Shown: positions 1-7,206 of the stretch, one piece after another
Position numbering within the stretch: position 1 is the first letter of the stretch
Layout of the letters: each line of letters begins with the position of its first letter
Origin: Syntrophomonadaceae bacterium
GTDB taxonomy: Bacteria > Bacillota_D > Dethiobacteria > DTU022 > PWGO01
DNA: 8,452 nt
Assembly: GCA_003554535.1 (NCBI GenBank)
Contig: PWGT01000227.1
Span: 1 to 8,452, forward strand
Reading direction: 5' to 3'
Position numbers and translations under genes: made by a program
Notes under the pieces: model-generated
Told to the model about the DNA's origin: nothing
Databases searched by the model: none
Seen by the model: only the letters and a program-made list of their open reading frames with translations

Positions 1-107
1 AACAACTCATTTTGGGGAGTTATTGGATAACCAAAATAAAAGTGGCAACCGGCTCTTATAGCGGCCTCTCCAATAGCTTCGTTACCTTTCAGCAGAGTTT
101 TTTCCAC
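1..107 (-). CDS. vorB: 2-oxoacid:ferredoxin oxidoreductase alpha subunit, VorB-like (N-terminal fragment)
   Basis: The first 35 codons of a gene that leaves the window at its low-coordinate edge. It starts with GTG at 107-105, and a GGAGG on the minus strand (120-116) lies 8 nt upstream. The peptide opens [20 protein letters not shown] and continues with the segment [12 protein letters not shown]. This is the N-terminal signature of the alpha (pyrimidine-domain) subunit of 2-oxoacid:ferredoxin oxidoreductases of the VorB/KorA type. These enzymes oxidatively decarboxylate 2-oxoacids, often branched-chain ones, to acyl-CoA and reduce ferredoxin in the cytoplasm. The GYPITP segment belongs to the conserved N-terminal domain. 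In many genomes a small ferredoxin-like subunit gene precedes vorB; none is seen in the 451 bp upstream. KorA or PorA cannot be excluded from 35 residues. The gap before it suggests it heads a separate operon. Confidence 0.85.
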   Translation of the reverse strand, partial: MEKTLLKGNEAIGEAAIRAGCHFYFGYPITPQNEL

Positions 108-558
108 AATCTATTCCTCCCATAAATTTCTACTATTAGAGTTTCACAACATAAACTTTAAATATTTTTTATTTGTAAGTCCAGACCATCAAGCCACAAT
201 TTTTGCAAGCACTGATAATACAAGGAGGTATGAAAATCAGTATTTTTCAACAAAAAATGGGAACCAATTCGTGCTCTTATTTTTAATTATTACCTTTAAA
301 CCATATAAATAACACAAACTAAAAACCAGCCATATAAGGGGGCCATCACAATGATTGTAATTTATATAATGACTTTTACTGCAACTTAAACTGCCAACTG
401 TGCTTAATTAAGTACATGATTAAATGGCAACCAATTTTTTAACACCAATGTAGCGCGACCACTAATAAGCTCTGCACGACCCCCCCCTGGGCTGGTAAAC
501 TCTATTACAAATAAGCAGTTTTCATATAAAGCACACTGCCTGGTATTTACAGGTTATA
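108..558. other. AT-rich intergenic region between the amidase and vorB
   Basis: 451 bp without a convincing gene on either strand. It should hold the end of the amidase transcript and the promoter of the vorB gene, but I find neither a clear GC-rich hairpin with a T-run nor a good -35/-10 pair on the minus strand. Visible items are a run of eight C at 480-487, a 10-bp palindrome CTTAATTAAG at 403-412, an imperfect direct repeat ACTGCAACT/ACTGCCAACT around 379-399, and a weak CCTG/CAGG stem just after the amidase stop. The only strong Shine-Dalgarno on the plus strand (222-228) sits 1 nt from an 18-codon ORF and is not believable as a gene start. Confidence 0.6.
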
Positions 559-1971
559 CTATAGCTCCGGGAACTTAAACGGAGAATTGAGCTCATATGC
601 ATATCCGACTTTAAAAACTGTAGACTCATCAAAATTACTACCCATAATTTGCATACCAACTGGAAGCCCCTGACTGAATCCACAGGGGACACTCAATCCA
701 GGTCCGGAGGTAAGGTTTGCAAGGCGGGTATGCCTGACACACATTTCCCTGGCAGGTTCTTTTTTCCCCCTGGCAGTTATTTCCATCAAGCCTATATCAT
801 ATGCGGTTACAGGTAAGGTAGGAGTAACGATAACATCCATCACTTCAAGAGTTTTTTCCCAGGATTGTTTTATCCTCTCTTTTTCTTTCAAGGCGTCGAT
901 ATATTCAACAGCACTTATTTGACTCCCCTTTTCCAACCTGTCCCTGACATCTGGACTTATATCCCCGGGTGCTTTTTTCAAGTTATCCTTATGAGTAAAA
1001 GCAGCCTCAGAAAATAGCACTGTCGTGGTCACTCGGGGAACATCATCTAACCCTTTAATCTCGACCTCCTCAACATGCGCACCAAGATCTTCGAGAACCT
1101 TGATTTCTTTTCGCACAATCGCTTCAACTTCTTCGTCAACTTTTTCAAAAAAGAAATTACTGGGCACACCAACCTTAATGCCCTTCAAAGGTTTATCGCC
1201 CATATTCTTGAGACCTTCCGCATAAGAAGGAACATCAACCCTTACACTGAAAGGATCTTTTTCATCATAACCAGCCATTATTTCCAAGGTAAGAGCAGCA
1301 TCCATAACACTGCGTGTTAAAGGACCGGGATGATCAAAAGTAAAGCTTAAAGGCATAACACCGTATAAACTAACCAAACCGTATGTTGGTTTCATGCCAA
1401 CTACACCACTATAACCAGCCGGTATACGGATTGAGCCGCCAGTATCGGAACCGGTTCCCATATAGGACATCCCGGTAGCTACCGCAACTGCTGAACCACC
1501 ACTGGATCCACCTGAGATTTTTGAAGGATTCCAGGGGTTCCGGGTGGGACCATAATAAGAGTTCTCAGTAGTGGGACCAAAAGCCACTTCATGAGTATTA
1601 CTTTTACCAATAATTATAGCGCCTGCTTCCTTTAAACGCTCCGTTGCTGTTCCATCATAATCAGGAATAAAGTCCTCATAAAGTTTTGAGCCTGCTGTGG
1701 TTTTGACCCCTTTAGTAAAAAACAGATCTTTTAGTGCTATCGGTATACCATGCAAAGCACTTCGTTTTTTACCTTTTTTAATCTCATCTTCCATTTTTTT
1801 TGCTTCTTTTTTTGCATCTTCTTCCAAGATGGTGATAAATGGATTTAACTTTTCCTGTCCCTTGTGTATATTTTCTAATGCCGCATCTACCAACTCAACC
1901 GGAGAAACTGTTTTTTCTTCAAGTAATGCAGATGTTTCTTTGATGGTCATCATCGCCAAATCCTTACTCAT
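559..1971 (-). CDS. amidase-signature family hydrolase (GatA-like, stand-alone)
   Basis: A 470-aa cytoplasmic amidase of the Ser-cisSer-Lys class, which hydrolyses carboxamides to acid and ammonia or amine. The triad is readable: Lys81 in GIPIALKD, cis-Ser156 in GGSSGGS, and nucleophile Ser180 in TDTGGSIRIP. The 24-residue step between the two serines matches FAAH and GatA. The rest of the signature (RNPWNP, GMKPTYGLVS, the C-terminal VTPTLP and SVPCGFSQGLPVGMQIMG segments) is intact and the length is normal. The ATG has an ideal GGAGG 7 nt upstream; the stop is TAG. It follows the flavoprotein gene by 41 nt, so the two are probably cotranscribed. No gatB or gatC is present, so a metabolic amidase is more likely than the tRNA amidotransferase subunit. 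The substrate is unknown; the context suggests it acts on whatever the TRAP system imports or on a derivative of it. Confidence 0.93.
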   Translation of the reverse strand: MSKDLAMMTIKETSALLEEKTVSPVELVDAALENIHKGQEKLNPFITILEEDAKKEAKKMEDEIKKGKKRSALHGIPIALKDLFFTKGVKTTAGSKLYEDFIPDYDGTATERLKEAGAIIIGKSNTHEVAFGPTTENSYYGPTRNPWNPSKISGGSSGGSAVAVATGMSYMGTGSDTGGSIRIPAGYSGVVGMKPTYGLVSLYGVMPLSFTFDHPGPLTRSVMDAALTLEIMAGYDEKDPFSVRVDVPSYAEGLKNMGDKPLKGIKVGVPSNFFFEKVDEEVEAIVRKEIKVLEDLGAHVEEVEIKGLDDVPRVTTTVLFSEAAFTHKDNLKKAPGDISPDVRDRLEKGSQISAVEYIDALKEKERIKQSWEKTLEVMDVIVTPTLPVTAYDIGLMEITARGKKEPAREMCVRHTRLANLTSGPGLSVPCGFSQGLPVGMQIMGSNFDESTVFKVGYAYELNSPFKFPEL

Positions 1972-2012
1972 AGCTCATCCTCCTCACATTTTATTAAAAA
2001 ATGAAGCTGATA

Positions 2013-3962
2013 CTATACCTTCACTGCCAGCTCAAAGCCTTCTTTGATCGCTTCATACATACTGCGAGGGCTGACACAGTCACCAATGCTGTATATTTCC
2101 ATATTTTTTGAATCAATCGTTTTTAAAACTTCCAATTCTGGCTCCATTTCCCTGGCCATTACAACCGTATCACAATTGATAAACTCTTTTTCTTGGTTCA
2201 TCTTCTCCCATTGAACCATCACACCATCACCTGTAATTCTAAGCACTTCGACTTCCACAAGTATTCTCACTGAGTAGGCTGCCAGCCTTAATGTATGCAT
2301 TTTTCTGCTGGTTAGTGATGATTCCGGTGAAATACCTACACTTCTTTTTACCATTGTAACTATGTGACCTTCTTCAGCAAGGAATTCTGACACAGAAGCT
2401 CCTATTAAGCCTCCACCAATTACAACTACTTTTTTGCCGGACTTTTCTTTGCCTGATAATATATCTACGGCTTTTTTTACATGAGGCAAGCCGCTTCCAA
2501 CAATTGTATCTTTGCCGGGTTCTGCCCCTGTAGCTACGATTAATATATCAGGTTGAAGTGCATCAACTTCTGCCCCTGTCAAGGTCTTGCCAAAATTTAA
2601 TTCTACAGAAAGATTATTAAGATCATGCTGCAATTTTTCGACTGGAAGCATTAACTCAGAGCTCTTGGGGACATTTTTTGCAGATAATACTTGCCCGCCT
2701 AACTGGTTTTCCTTTTCAAACAGAATCACTTCATGCCCACGCTTACAAGCCCATTTGGCAAAGGACATACCGGCCAGGCCTCCACCTGCTACAACAACTT
2801 TTTTTCGAGGTTCTGCCCTTGGGATATCCTCAAGTTTGTAACTTCTTCCCGCCAATGGGTTAACAGTGCAAGATATTTTTGCTGAAGCAAAGATCTGTTC
2901 TACACAATTGTTACAGCCAATACACTGGTTTACTTCATCATCTTGTTTTTCGATATATTTCTTAAACCAATCAGGGTCTGCTATAAATGATCTGCCAATA
3001 CTAATCAGATCGGCGTCACCATTTTCCACTATACTTTCAGCCATTGCAGCATTTTTTATTCTGCCCGCTATTCCTACAGGAACATTGATTACATCTTTAA
3101 ACCCCTTAATGTAAGGGACCAGGCACCCTTCCTGGAACCAGCGGGGTTGAAATTGATATTCAAAAGCTTCGGTTACCCCCGCACTGAAATCAATCCAGTC
3201 AGCCCCGGTTTTTTCGAGCCTTTGAGCTACCTCTTTGGCATAATTTTCTTTATATCCCCAGGGCCAACCTTCCACCACATTCATTCGAACAGAAACAGGA
3301 TAATCCGCAGGGGTGACTTGCCTTATAGACTCAATAATTTTTCGCACTATCCTGGTTCTTCCTTCAATATCACCCCCGTATTCATCATCTCTCTGGTTGG
3401 TAACCGGGGATAAAAATGAACTCAATAAATACCCGTGAGCAGCATGTACACAAACACCATCATATCTTGCCCTGTATGCTCTTTGAGCAGCTAAAACAAA
3501 TTCTTCAATCAGCCTTTCGATATCGCTTTTTTGAAGCACCCTGGTTACAACACCAACCCAGGGGATATCACCGCGAAGCAAATACTGAATGACTGAAGGG
3601 CCAACGGGATACTCTCCAATACCCTCCGGTGGAGCTGTTTTACCACCATGATGTAATTGAGCAAATATGTGGGCATTTTCTTTATGGACAGCATCAACTA
3701 TTCTTTGATTATCACCGATCCGGCTATCGTCATGTAAGCTCAATCGCATTGGACCACGGCGACCTTGTTTGCTTACATATATTGCTTCCGGTATTATTAA
3801 ACCCGCTCCTCCCCTGGCCCTGGCAGCATACCATTCAATTCCAGCTTCCGTAGGATGGCCAAAATCATCGGCCAGGTGAGTCGCCATCGGCGCAAAAACA
3901 ATCCTGTTTTTTAAAGTAACTGATCCAACCTTAACTGGGGTAAGTAAGTTTTTGTATTCCAA
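2013..3962 (-). CDS. old-yellow-enzyme-type FMN/4Fe-4S/FAD oxidoreductase (2,4-dienoyl-CoA reductase / trimethylamine dehydrogenase-like)
   Basis: A 649-aa modular flavoenzyme with the full family architecture. Residues 1-340 form the FMN TIM barrel: NLLTPVKVG and LKNRIVFAPM at the N-terminus, the active-site segment VHAAHGYLLSSFLSP with His173/His176/Tyr178, then NQRDDEYGG and the FMN-phosphate segment ADLISIGRSFIADP. A 4Fe-4S ligand set follows at Cys347, Cys350, Cys353 and Cys365. FAD (GGGLAG at 393-398, Glu416, LGGQ) and NAD(P) (GGGLIG at 516-521) Rossmann segments come next, and the protein closes with YSIGDCVSP. Relatives reduce activated C=C bonds with NAD(P)H or dehydrogenate amines; the substrate here is unknown. 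The start is TTG: an upstream ATG is followed at once by an in-frame TAA, and family homology begins within five residues of the TTG. A GGGAG lies about 11 nt upstream. It sits between dctM (110 bp gap) and the amidase. Confidence 0.93.
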   Translation of the reverse strand: MEYKNLLTPVKVGSVTLKNRIVFAPMATHLADDFGHPTEAGIEWYAARARGGAGLIIPEAIYVSKQGRRGPMRLSLHDDSRIGDNQRIVDAVHKENAHIFAQLHHGGKTAPPEGIGEYPVGPSVIQYLLRGDIPWVGVVTRVLQKSDIERLIEEFVLAAQRAYRARYDGVCVHAAHGYLLSSFLSPVTNQRDDEYGGDIEGRTRIVRKIIESIRQVTPADYPVSVRMNVVEGWPWGYKENYAKEVAQRLEKTGADWIDFSAGVTEAFEYQFQPRWFQEGCLVPYIKGFKDVINVPVGIAGRIKNAAMAESIVENGDADLISIGRSFIADPDWFKKYIEKQDDEVNQCIGCNNCVEQIFASAKISCTVNPLAGRSYKLEDIPRAEPRKKVVVAGGGLAGMSFAKWACKRGHEVILFEKENQLGGQVLSAKNVPKSSELMLPVEKLQHDLNNLSVELNFGKTLTGAEVDALQPDILIVATGAEPGKDTIVGSGLPHVKKAVDILSGKEKSGKKVVVIGGGLIGASVSEFLAEEGHIVTMVKRSVGISPESSLTSRKMHTLRLAAYSVRILVEVEVLRITGDGVMVQWEKMNQEKEFINCDTVVMAREMEPELEVLKTIDSKNMEIYSIGDCVSPRSMYEAIKEGFELAVKV

Positions 3963-3980
3963 TTACATATCATCTCCCAG
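3960..3980 (-). promoter_or_regulatory. translation start region with an in-frame ATG-TAA ahead of a TTG start
   Basis: On the minus strand the flavoprotein start reads GGGAGATGATATGTAATTG. ATG (3968-3966), TAA (3965-3963) and the TTG start (3962-3960) are consecutive codons of one frame. GGGAG is 5 nt from the ATG and 11 nt from the TTG, so the better-placed start codon is blocked by an immediate stop. Translation probably begins directly at TTG, or by reinitiation after a start-stop event, which would keep expression low. A sequencing error seems unlikely because removing the stop would need a base substitution. Confidence 0.55.
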
Positions 3981-4072
3981 GATGCACTTATGGCTTATTA
4001 ACATTGTAAAAGCATTAACTCTTTTGTATTTTTGAGTTCAAATTGATCCCGTCACAGCCTAACTAAGCACCA

Positions 4073-5356
4073 TTATTGAAACAAGTCAGGAACAAACATC
4101 ACTGTTTGCGGAATGTAAGTAACAATGCCAAGGATGATTAAAAGAGCTAATAAGAGAGGAAGCAAATCTCTCATCATTTCTCGTAATGATATCCCTGCTA
4201 TTCCACTTGTTACAAACAAGCAAACTCCCAGGGGCGGGGTGCACATACCTATAGTCAGGTTTACTGCAATAACTACCCCAAAGTGGATGGGATCTACACC
4301 CATTTCCAACACAAGCGGTAAAAACAACGGCGCGAAAATCACCAGGGCGCTAACCGTATCAATAAAAGTACCGGCTATCAGCAAGATTATGTTCATAAGC
4401 AGTAATAAAACCACCCTGCTGTCCGTAACATCAGCCAATGTTGCAGCAAGCTGCTGAGGAATTTGATTGATCGTCAAAAACCAGGTAAACAAATTGGCGA
4501 AGCCCACAACCAGGAGTACTACCCCGTTGGTTTTTGCAGAATCAATTAAACAATTAAATATTTTTTGCGGGGTTAATTCCCTGTACACTAAAGCACCAAT
4601 GAGCAAAGCATAAAATACAGCAACTGTTCCCGACTCTGTCGGCGTAAAGTAACCGGTAATAATCCCGCCAATAATGATTATGGGGGTTAACAGGGCCAGT
4701 ATTGCGTCTTTGCCATATATCAAAACTTCTTTAAAAGGAGCCCTGGTGTCCCTGCCCCTATAGTCTCTCTTACGGCCGATGTAATAACTAAAAACCATTA
4801 ATGACAGGCCCATCAATATTCCCGGCACAAAACCACCAAGGAACAAGCTGGCAACACTTACATTAGCTACAACACCATAAAGTAAAAGCGGTATACTTGG
4901 GGGAATAATGGGGCCGATAGAACCGGCGGTGGCCAGCAGCGGCGCAGCAAACTCCCTGTGATAGCCTTCATCCACCATCAAGGGGATCATCAGTCCACCG
5001 ATAGCAGCAGCCGCGGCAATTGCAGAACCTGTAATGGCCGCAAAAAACATACTGGCCAAAATACTGACCATCGCTAACCCGCTCGGAAAGTGCCCAATCA
5101 AAGCATTTGAAAAAGCAACCAGCCTTTTAGACATACCGCCCTGAAACATCAGGTTGCCTGCAAAGATAAAAAGCGGAATCGCAATCAAGGGAAAAGAATC
5201 AATCCCTCCAAACAGCCGCTGTATGGCAACATCCAGGGGGTAATGTGTGAAATAAATCCCGCTTAAAGTAACTATACCCAGTGAAAAAGCAATCGGTATA
5301 CCGAGAAGAAAAGCAAAAAATAAGATAAATATAATAGAAGCTCCGATAGTAAACAC
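4073..5356 (-). CDS. dctM: TRAP transporter large permease subunit DctM
   Basis: A 427-aa, very hydrophobic protein of the DctM family. It is the ion-coupled transport subunit that moves the DctP-delivered substrate across the cytoplasmic membrane using a Na+ or H+ gradient. Family landmarks in order: FLLGIPIAFSLG at 16-27, PLFIFAGNLM at 61-70, AITGSAIAAAAAIGG at 107-121, the hallmark IIPPSIPLLLYG at 150-161, FTPTESGTVAVFYAL at 237-251, and CTPPLGVCLFV at 372-382. About a dozen membrane segments are evident and the length is typical. The annotated GTG start is doubtful: its G is the last base of the AGGAGG ribosome site, so it is initiated either by coupling to dctQ termination 3 nt upstream or at a non-standard codon slightly downstream. 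No ATG, GTG or TTG lies at normal spacing. It is in the same frame as dctQ. The stop is TAA; no clear terminator follows. Confidence 0.95.
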   Translation of the reverse strand: MFTIGASIIFILFFAFLLGIPIAFSLGIVTLSGIYFTHYPLDVAIQRLFGGIDSFPLIAIPLFIFAGNLMFQGGMSKRLVAFSNALIGHFPSGLAMVSILASMFFAAITGSAIAAAAAIGGLMIPLMVDEGYHREFAAPLLATAGSIGPIIPPSIPLLLYGVVANVSVASLFLGGFVPGILMGLSLMVFSYYIGRKRDYRGRDTRAPFKEVLIYGKDAILALLTPIIIIGGIITGYFTPTESGTVAVFYALLIGALVYRELTPQKIFNCLIDSAKTNGVVLLVVGFANLFTWFLTINQIPQQLAATLADVTDSRVVLLLLMNIILLIAGTFIDTVSALVIFAPLFLPLVLEMGVDPIHFGVVIAVNLTIGMCTPPLGVCLFVTSGIAGISLREMMRDLLPLLLALLIILGIVTYIPQTVMFVPDLFQ

Positions 5357-5362
5357 CTCCTA
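5345..5362 (-). promoter_or_regulatory. dctQ stop / dctM ribosome site junction
   Basis: On the minus strand the junction reads TAG-GAG-GTG-TTT-ACT-ATC. TAG (5362-5360) ends dctQ, and the next codons of the same frame belong to dctM. The only Shine-Dalgarno, AGGAGG (5361-5356), overlaps both the stop and the putative GTG start (5356-5354), leaving no spacer. The codon at the usual 8-nt distance is ATC (5347-5345). This is unusual for a gene pair that must be made in fixed ratio; stop-restart coupling is the simplest explanation. Confidence 0.6.
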
Positions 5363-5839
5363 TTGAGAACCTGTATTGAAAACACCTTTTATTTGTTCAA
5401 TAATTTGTGGAATCAAGTAAAATATCATCAACAATGCACTAACCGGTATGGCAGCATACAAAATCCCCATCGGCATTCTTATATAAGGCATTGTGTATAG
5501 GGCTCCAATGGCTACCTGGTATCCCTGGTAAACCAGGAAAAGCAAAAACAATGCTATAACAATATTGGTAATTATCGCCAGGATGTCTCTTGCCTTGTCG
5601 GGTAAGATGTTGGGAATAAAATCGATGTTTAAATGCGCTCTTTCCCGTACTCCAACAGCTGCCCCCAGCATAACGAGATAAACGAATGATAGCCTGATTA
5701 TGTCGGTTGCCCAGGGGATATTGATCCTGAATAAAAACCTGTTTATCACCATTAAAAATGTGACCACAAAGACTCCGGCCAATGCTATCCCGACGAAACT
5801 ATCAAGAAACCTGTTAACATATAAAGATATTTTGTTCAA
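5360..5839 (-). CDS. dctQ: TRAP transporter small permease subunit DctQ
   Basis: A 159-aa membrane protein with four predicted segments at about 13-33, 49-66, 85-105 and 126-146, matching the DctQ fold and length. Family features are the NRFLF at the end of the first helix, the Trp43 region (PWATDIIR; many relatives carry acidic residues after the Trp, here Asp46), LGAAVGVRERAHLNIDF at 58-74, and the last two helices. DctQ packs against DctM in the membrane and helps dock the loaded DctP. The start is TTG (5839-5837), decided by a strong GGAGGTG (5853-5847) 7 nt upstream; no ATG fits. It ends in TAG immediately before dctM in the same frame. It lies 305 bp after dctP, with a hairpin between them, so it is probably transcribed less than dctP. 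Confidence 0.93.
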   Translation of the reverse strand: MNKISLYVNRFLDSFVGIALAGVFVVTFLMVINRFLFRINIPWATDIIRLSFVYLVMLGAAVGVRERAHLNIDFIPNILPDKARDILAIITNIVIALFLLFLVYQGYQVAIGALYTMPYIRMPMGILYAAIPVSALLMIFYLIPQIIEQIKGVFNTGSQ

Positions 5840-6046
5840 TACTTTTCACCTCCACGCACTTCATGGTAAAACAAATTCTAATGTTACCAACATTTCATGA
5901 ACTAAAAACAAATATTAACAAGAAAGTGTTTAAATTGACAAATAAAATACCAGTATAAAAAACTCCAAACAATAATAGAGGCATAATATTTGTTAAGCTT
6001 TGTTATATAGGTAAAAACATTAACAAATTCTCGAAAATCAATAATA

Positions 6047-6076
6047 CTTATAAACATGCGACCGCATTCTAATCAA
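6047..6076 (-). promoter_or_regulatory. candidate internal promoter for dctQM
   Basis: On the minus strand TTGATT (6076-6071) is followed after 18 bp by TATAAG (6052-6047), a 4/6 and 5/6 match to the sigma-A consensus. The spacer contains the palindrome ATGCG-AC-CGCAT (6056-6067), which could be a repressor site. It lies just past the hairpin behind dctP and would give dctQM its own transcription. In such AT-rich DNA, chance matches are common. Confidence 0.25.
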
Positions 6077-6090
6077 AGCTACACTAAAAG

Positions 6091-6129
6091 GGTTTAAGCT
6101 ACCCTTATAATGTAAGGGTAGCTTAAACC
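6091..6129 (-). terminator. 17-bp-stem intercistronic hairpin (leaky terminator or mRNA-stabilising stem)
   Basis: The arms 6091-6107 and 6113-6129 are perfect 17-base reverse complements around a 5-nt loop. The hairpin begins 15 nt after the dctP stop. In transcript sense the stem is followed by CTTTTAGTG, a poor T-run, so complete termination is unlikely. The position fits partial termination or protection of the dctP mRNA 3' end from exonucleases. Either would yield more DctP than DctQM, as expected for a binding protein. Confidence 0.75.
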
Positions 6130-6144
6130 AGGAATAAAGCTATT

Positions 6145-7185
6145 TTAGCGGCCTTCAAGCACCATGTCGACCAGGTACGAAGGCACCTCATCTTCTACCT
6201 CATCAAGATCAGGAATGTGGGCTGTTGCCTCCATAAAACCGCTTCTATCCGGCTCGGAAATAACCATTCCCTGCTCTTCAAGGTATTCAATGTTTTCTTC
6301 ATCTCTTTGCTGGACCCATTCTCTCTGGTAAACGACTGCTTCATCGGCAGCTTCCTGGATAATTTGCTGCTGCTGCTCCGACAAGCCATTCCAGAAGTCA
6401 AGGTTCATAAGAATACTACCAGGTGCATATGTATGCTCGGTTAGTGACAGGTAGTCCTGAACTTCATAAAACCGCATTGACCGGATTGTGTTCAATGGGT
6501 TTTCCTGACCGTCTACAACACCCTGCTGCAATGCGGAGTACAATTCGTCAAAAGCAATTGGCTCAGCAGTAGCATCGAGTGCATCAAGCATGAGGAACCA
6601 CAACGGAGCTTCCTGGACCCTGATTGTTAATCCTTCCATGTCGTCAACTGTTTCTATTGCTCGAACATTATTGGTCATGTGCCTGAAGCCAAGCTCAATA
6701 TAACCTAAATGCTTAAGCCCTTCTTCAGCCTTGTATTCAGCCAGGGCTTCACCCAGCTCTCCATCAAGATTTTCATATACGTGGTCCCTGTCTGCAAACA
6801 GGAAAGGCAGAGTGAAAACCTGTGTCTCGGGTACCCAGGCTGGAAGAGCGCCGTCAGTAGTAAAGGATCCCATTTCTACTGAAGCGCCTGCTACCGCTTC
6901 AATCATTTCTCTTTCCCCACCAAGCTGACCGTCGGGATAAACAACTACTTCCATGTTGCCACCGCTCTTTTCCTCTACCAGTTCCTCAAATTTTCTTGCT
7001 GCTATAGTATACTGGTGATCTTCCGGTCCGCTGGTAGCCCAACCAATAGCCAATTCTTCAACTTCATCAACTTCTTCATCAGGATCGTCTACAGGTTCTT
7101 CTACTGCTTCTTCAGGTTCACAACCAAAACTGAAGATTAGCAGGAAAGCAAACAGCACGCTAAGAAGCAAAAATGTTTTTTTCAT
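6145..7185 (-). CDS. dctP: TRAP transporter substrate-binding lipoprotein DctP
   Basis: A 346-aa extracytoplasmic solute-binding protein. Residues 1-21 form a signal peptide (MKKTFLLL, hydrophobic core) ending SFG before Cys22, the likely lipid-anchored residue; the -3 Ser is not the usual Leu. Residues 23-45 are an almost entirely Glu/Asp/Pro/Val tether. The DctP domain follows: GGNMEVVVYPDGQLGGEREM near 75-94, the FTLPFLF strand, FRHMTNN at 167-173, GLTIRV with Arg189 (the conserved carboxylate-binding Arg), and the hallmark YSALQQGVVDGQENPL at 216-231. It captures an organic acid and hands it to DctQM. By hand count it has about 76 Asp/Glu and 18 Lys/Arg, which is extreme and typical of surface proteins from saline or alkaline habitats. 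ATG start with GGAGG 8 nt upstream. The ligand cannot be named. Confidence 0.95.
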   Translation of the reverse strand: MKKTFLLLSVLFAFLLIFSFGCEPEEAVEEPVDDPDEEVDEVEELAIGWATSGPEDHQYTIAARKFEELVEEKSGGNMEVVVYPDGQLGGEREMIEAVAGASVEMGSFTTDGALPAWVPETQVFTLPFLFADRDHVYENLDGELGEALAEYKAEEGLKHLGYIELGFRHMTNNVRAIETVDDMEGLTIRVQEAPLWFLMLDALDATAEPIAFDELYSALQQGVVDGQENPLNTIRSMRFYEVQDYLSLTEHTYAPGSILMNLDFWNGLSEQQQQIIQEAADEAVVYQREWVQQRDEENIEYLEEQGMVISEPDRSGFMEATAHIPDLDEVEDEVPSYLVDMVLEGR

Positions 7186-7206
7186 AATTTTACCCTCCTC
7201 GAAATT

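Larger units (their letters stand above)
5840..6144. other. dctP-dctQ spacer
   Basis: 305 bp, strongly AT-rich, with no ORF of note on either strand. It begins (transcript sense) with the 17-bp hairpin described separately. A weak candidate promoter follows at 6076-6047, then about 180 bp without recognisable signals, and the dctQ ribosome site. The length and the hairpin set dctP apart from dctQM although all three encode one transporter. Confidence 0.7.

Noticed and set aside
222..286. Plus-strand AAGGAGG followed by an 18-codon ORF
   Set aside because: Only 1 nt separates the SD-like sequence from the ATG, the peptide is tiny and has no recognisable features, and the region is otherwise non-coding.
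380..396. Minus-strand sigma-54-like motif TGGCA...TTGCA upstream of vorB
   Set aside because: The distance between GG and GC is 11 instead of the near-invariant 10 bases.
480..487. Run of eight C as a possible phase-variation tract
   Set aside because: It is intergenic, about 80 bp beyond the amidase stop and far from the vorB start; no promoter can be placed around it.
541..558. Terminator directly after the amidase
   Set aside because: The only stem is CCTG/CAGG, 4 bp with a 7-nt loop and no T-run.
1025..2047. Several plus-strand ORFs of 60-120 codons opposite the amidase
   Set aside because: They are antisense to a gene with an intact catalytic triad, show no family features, and lack ribosome sites.
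2587..3853. Plus-strand ORFs opposite the flavoprotein gene
   Set aside because: They are shadows of a well-supported 649-aa coding frame and have no recognisable protein features.
5935..5959. Perfect TTGACA and TATAAA on the plus strand
   Set aside because: The spacer is only 13 bp and no plus-strand gene follows.
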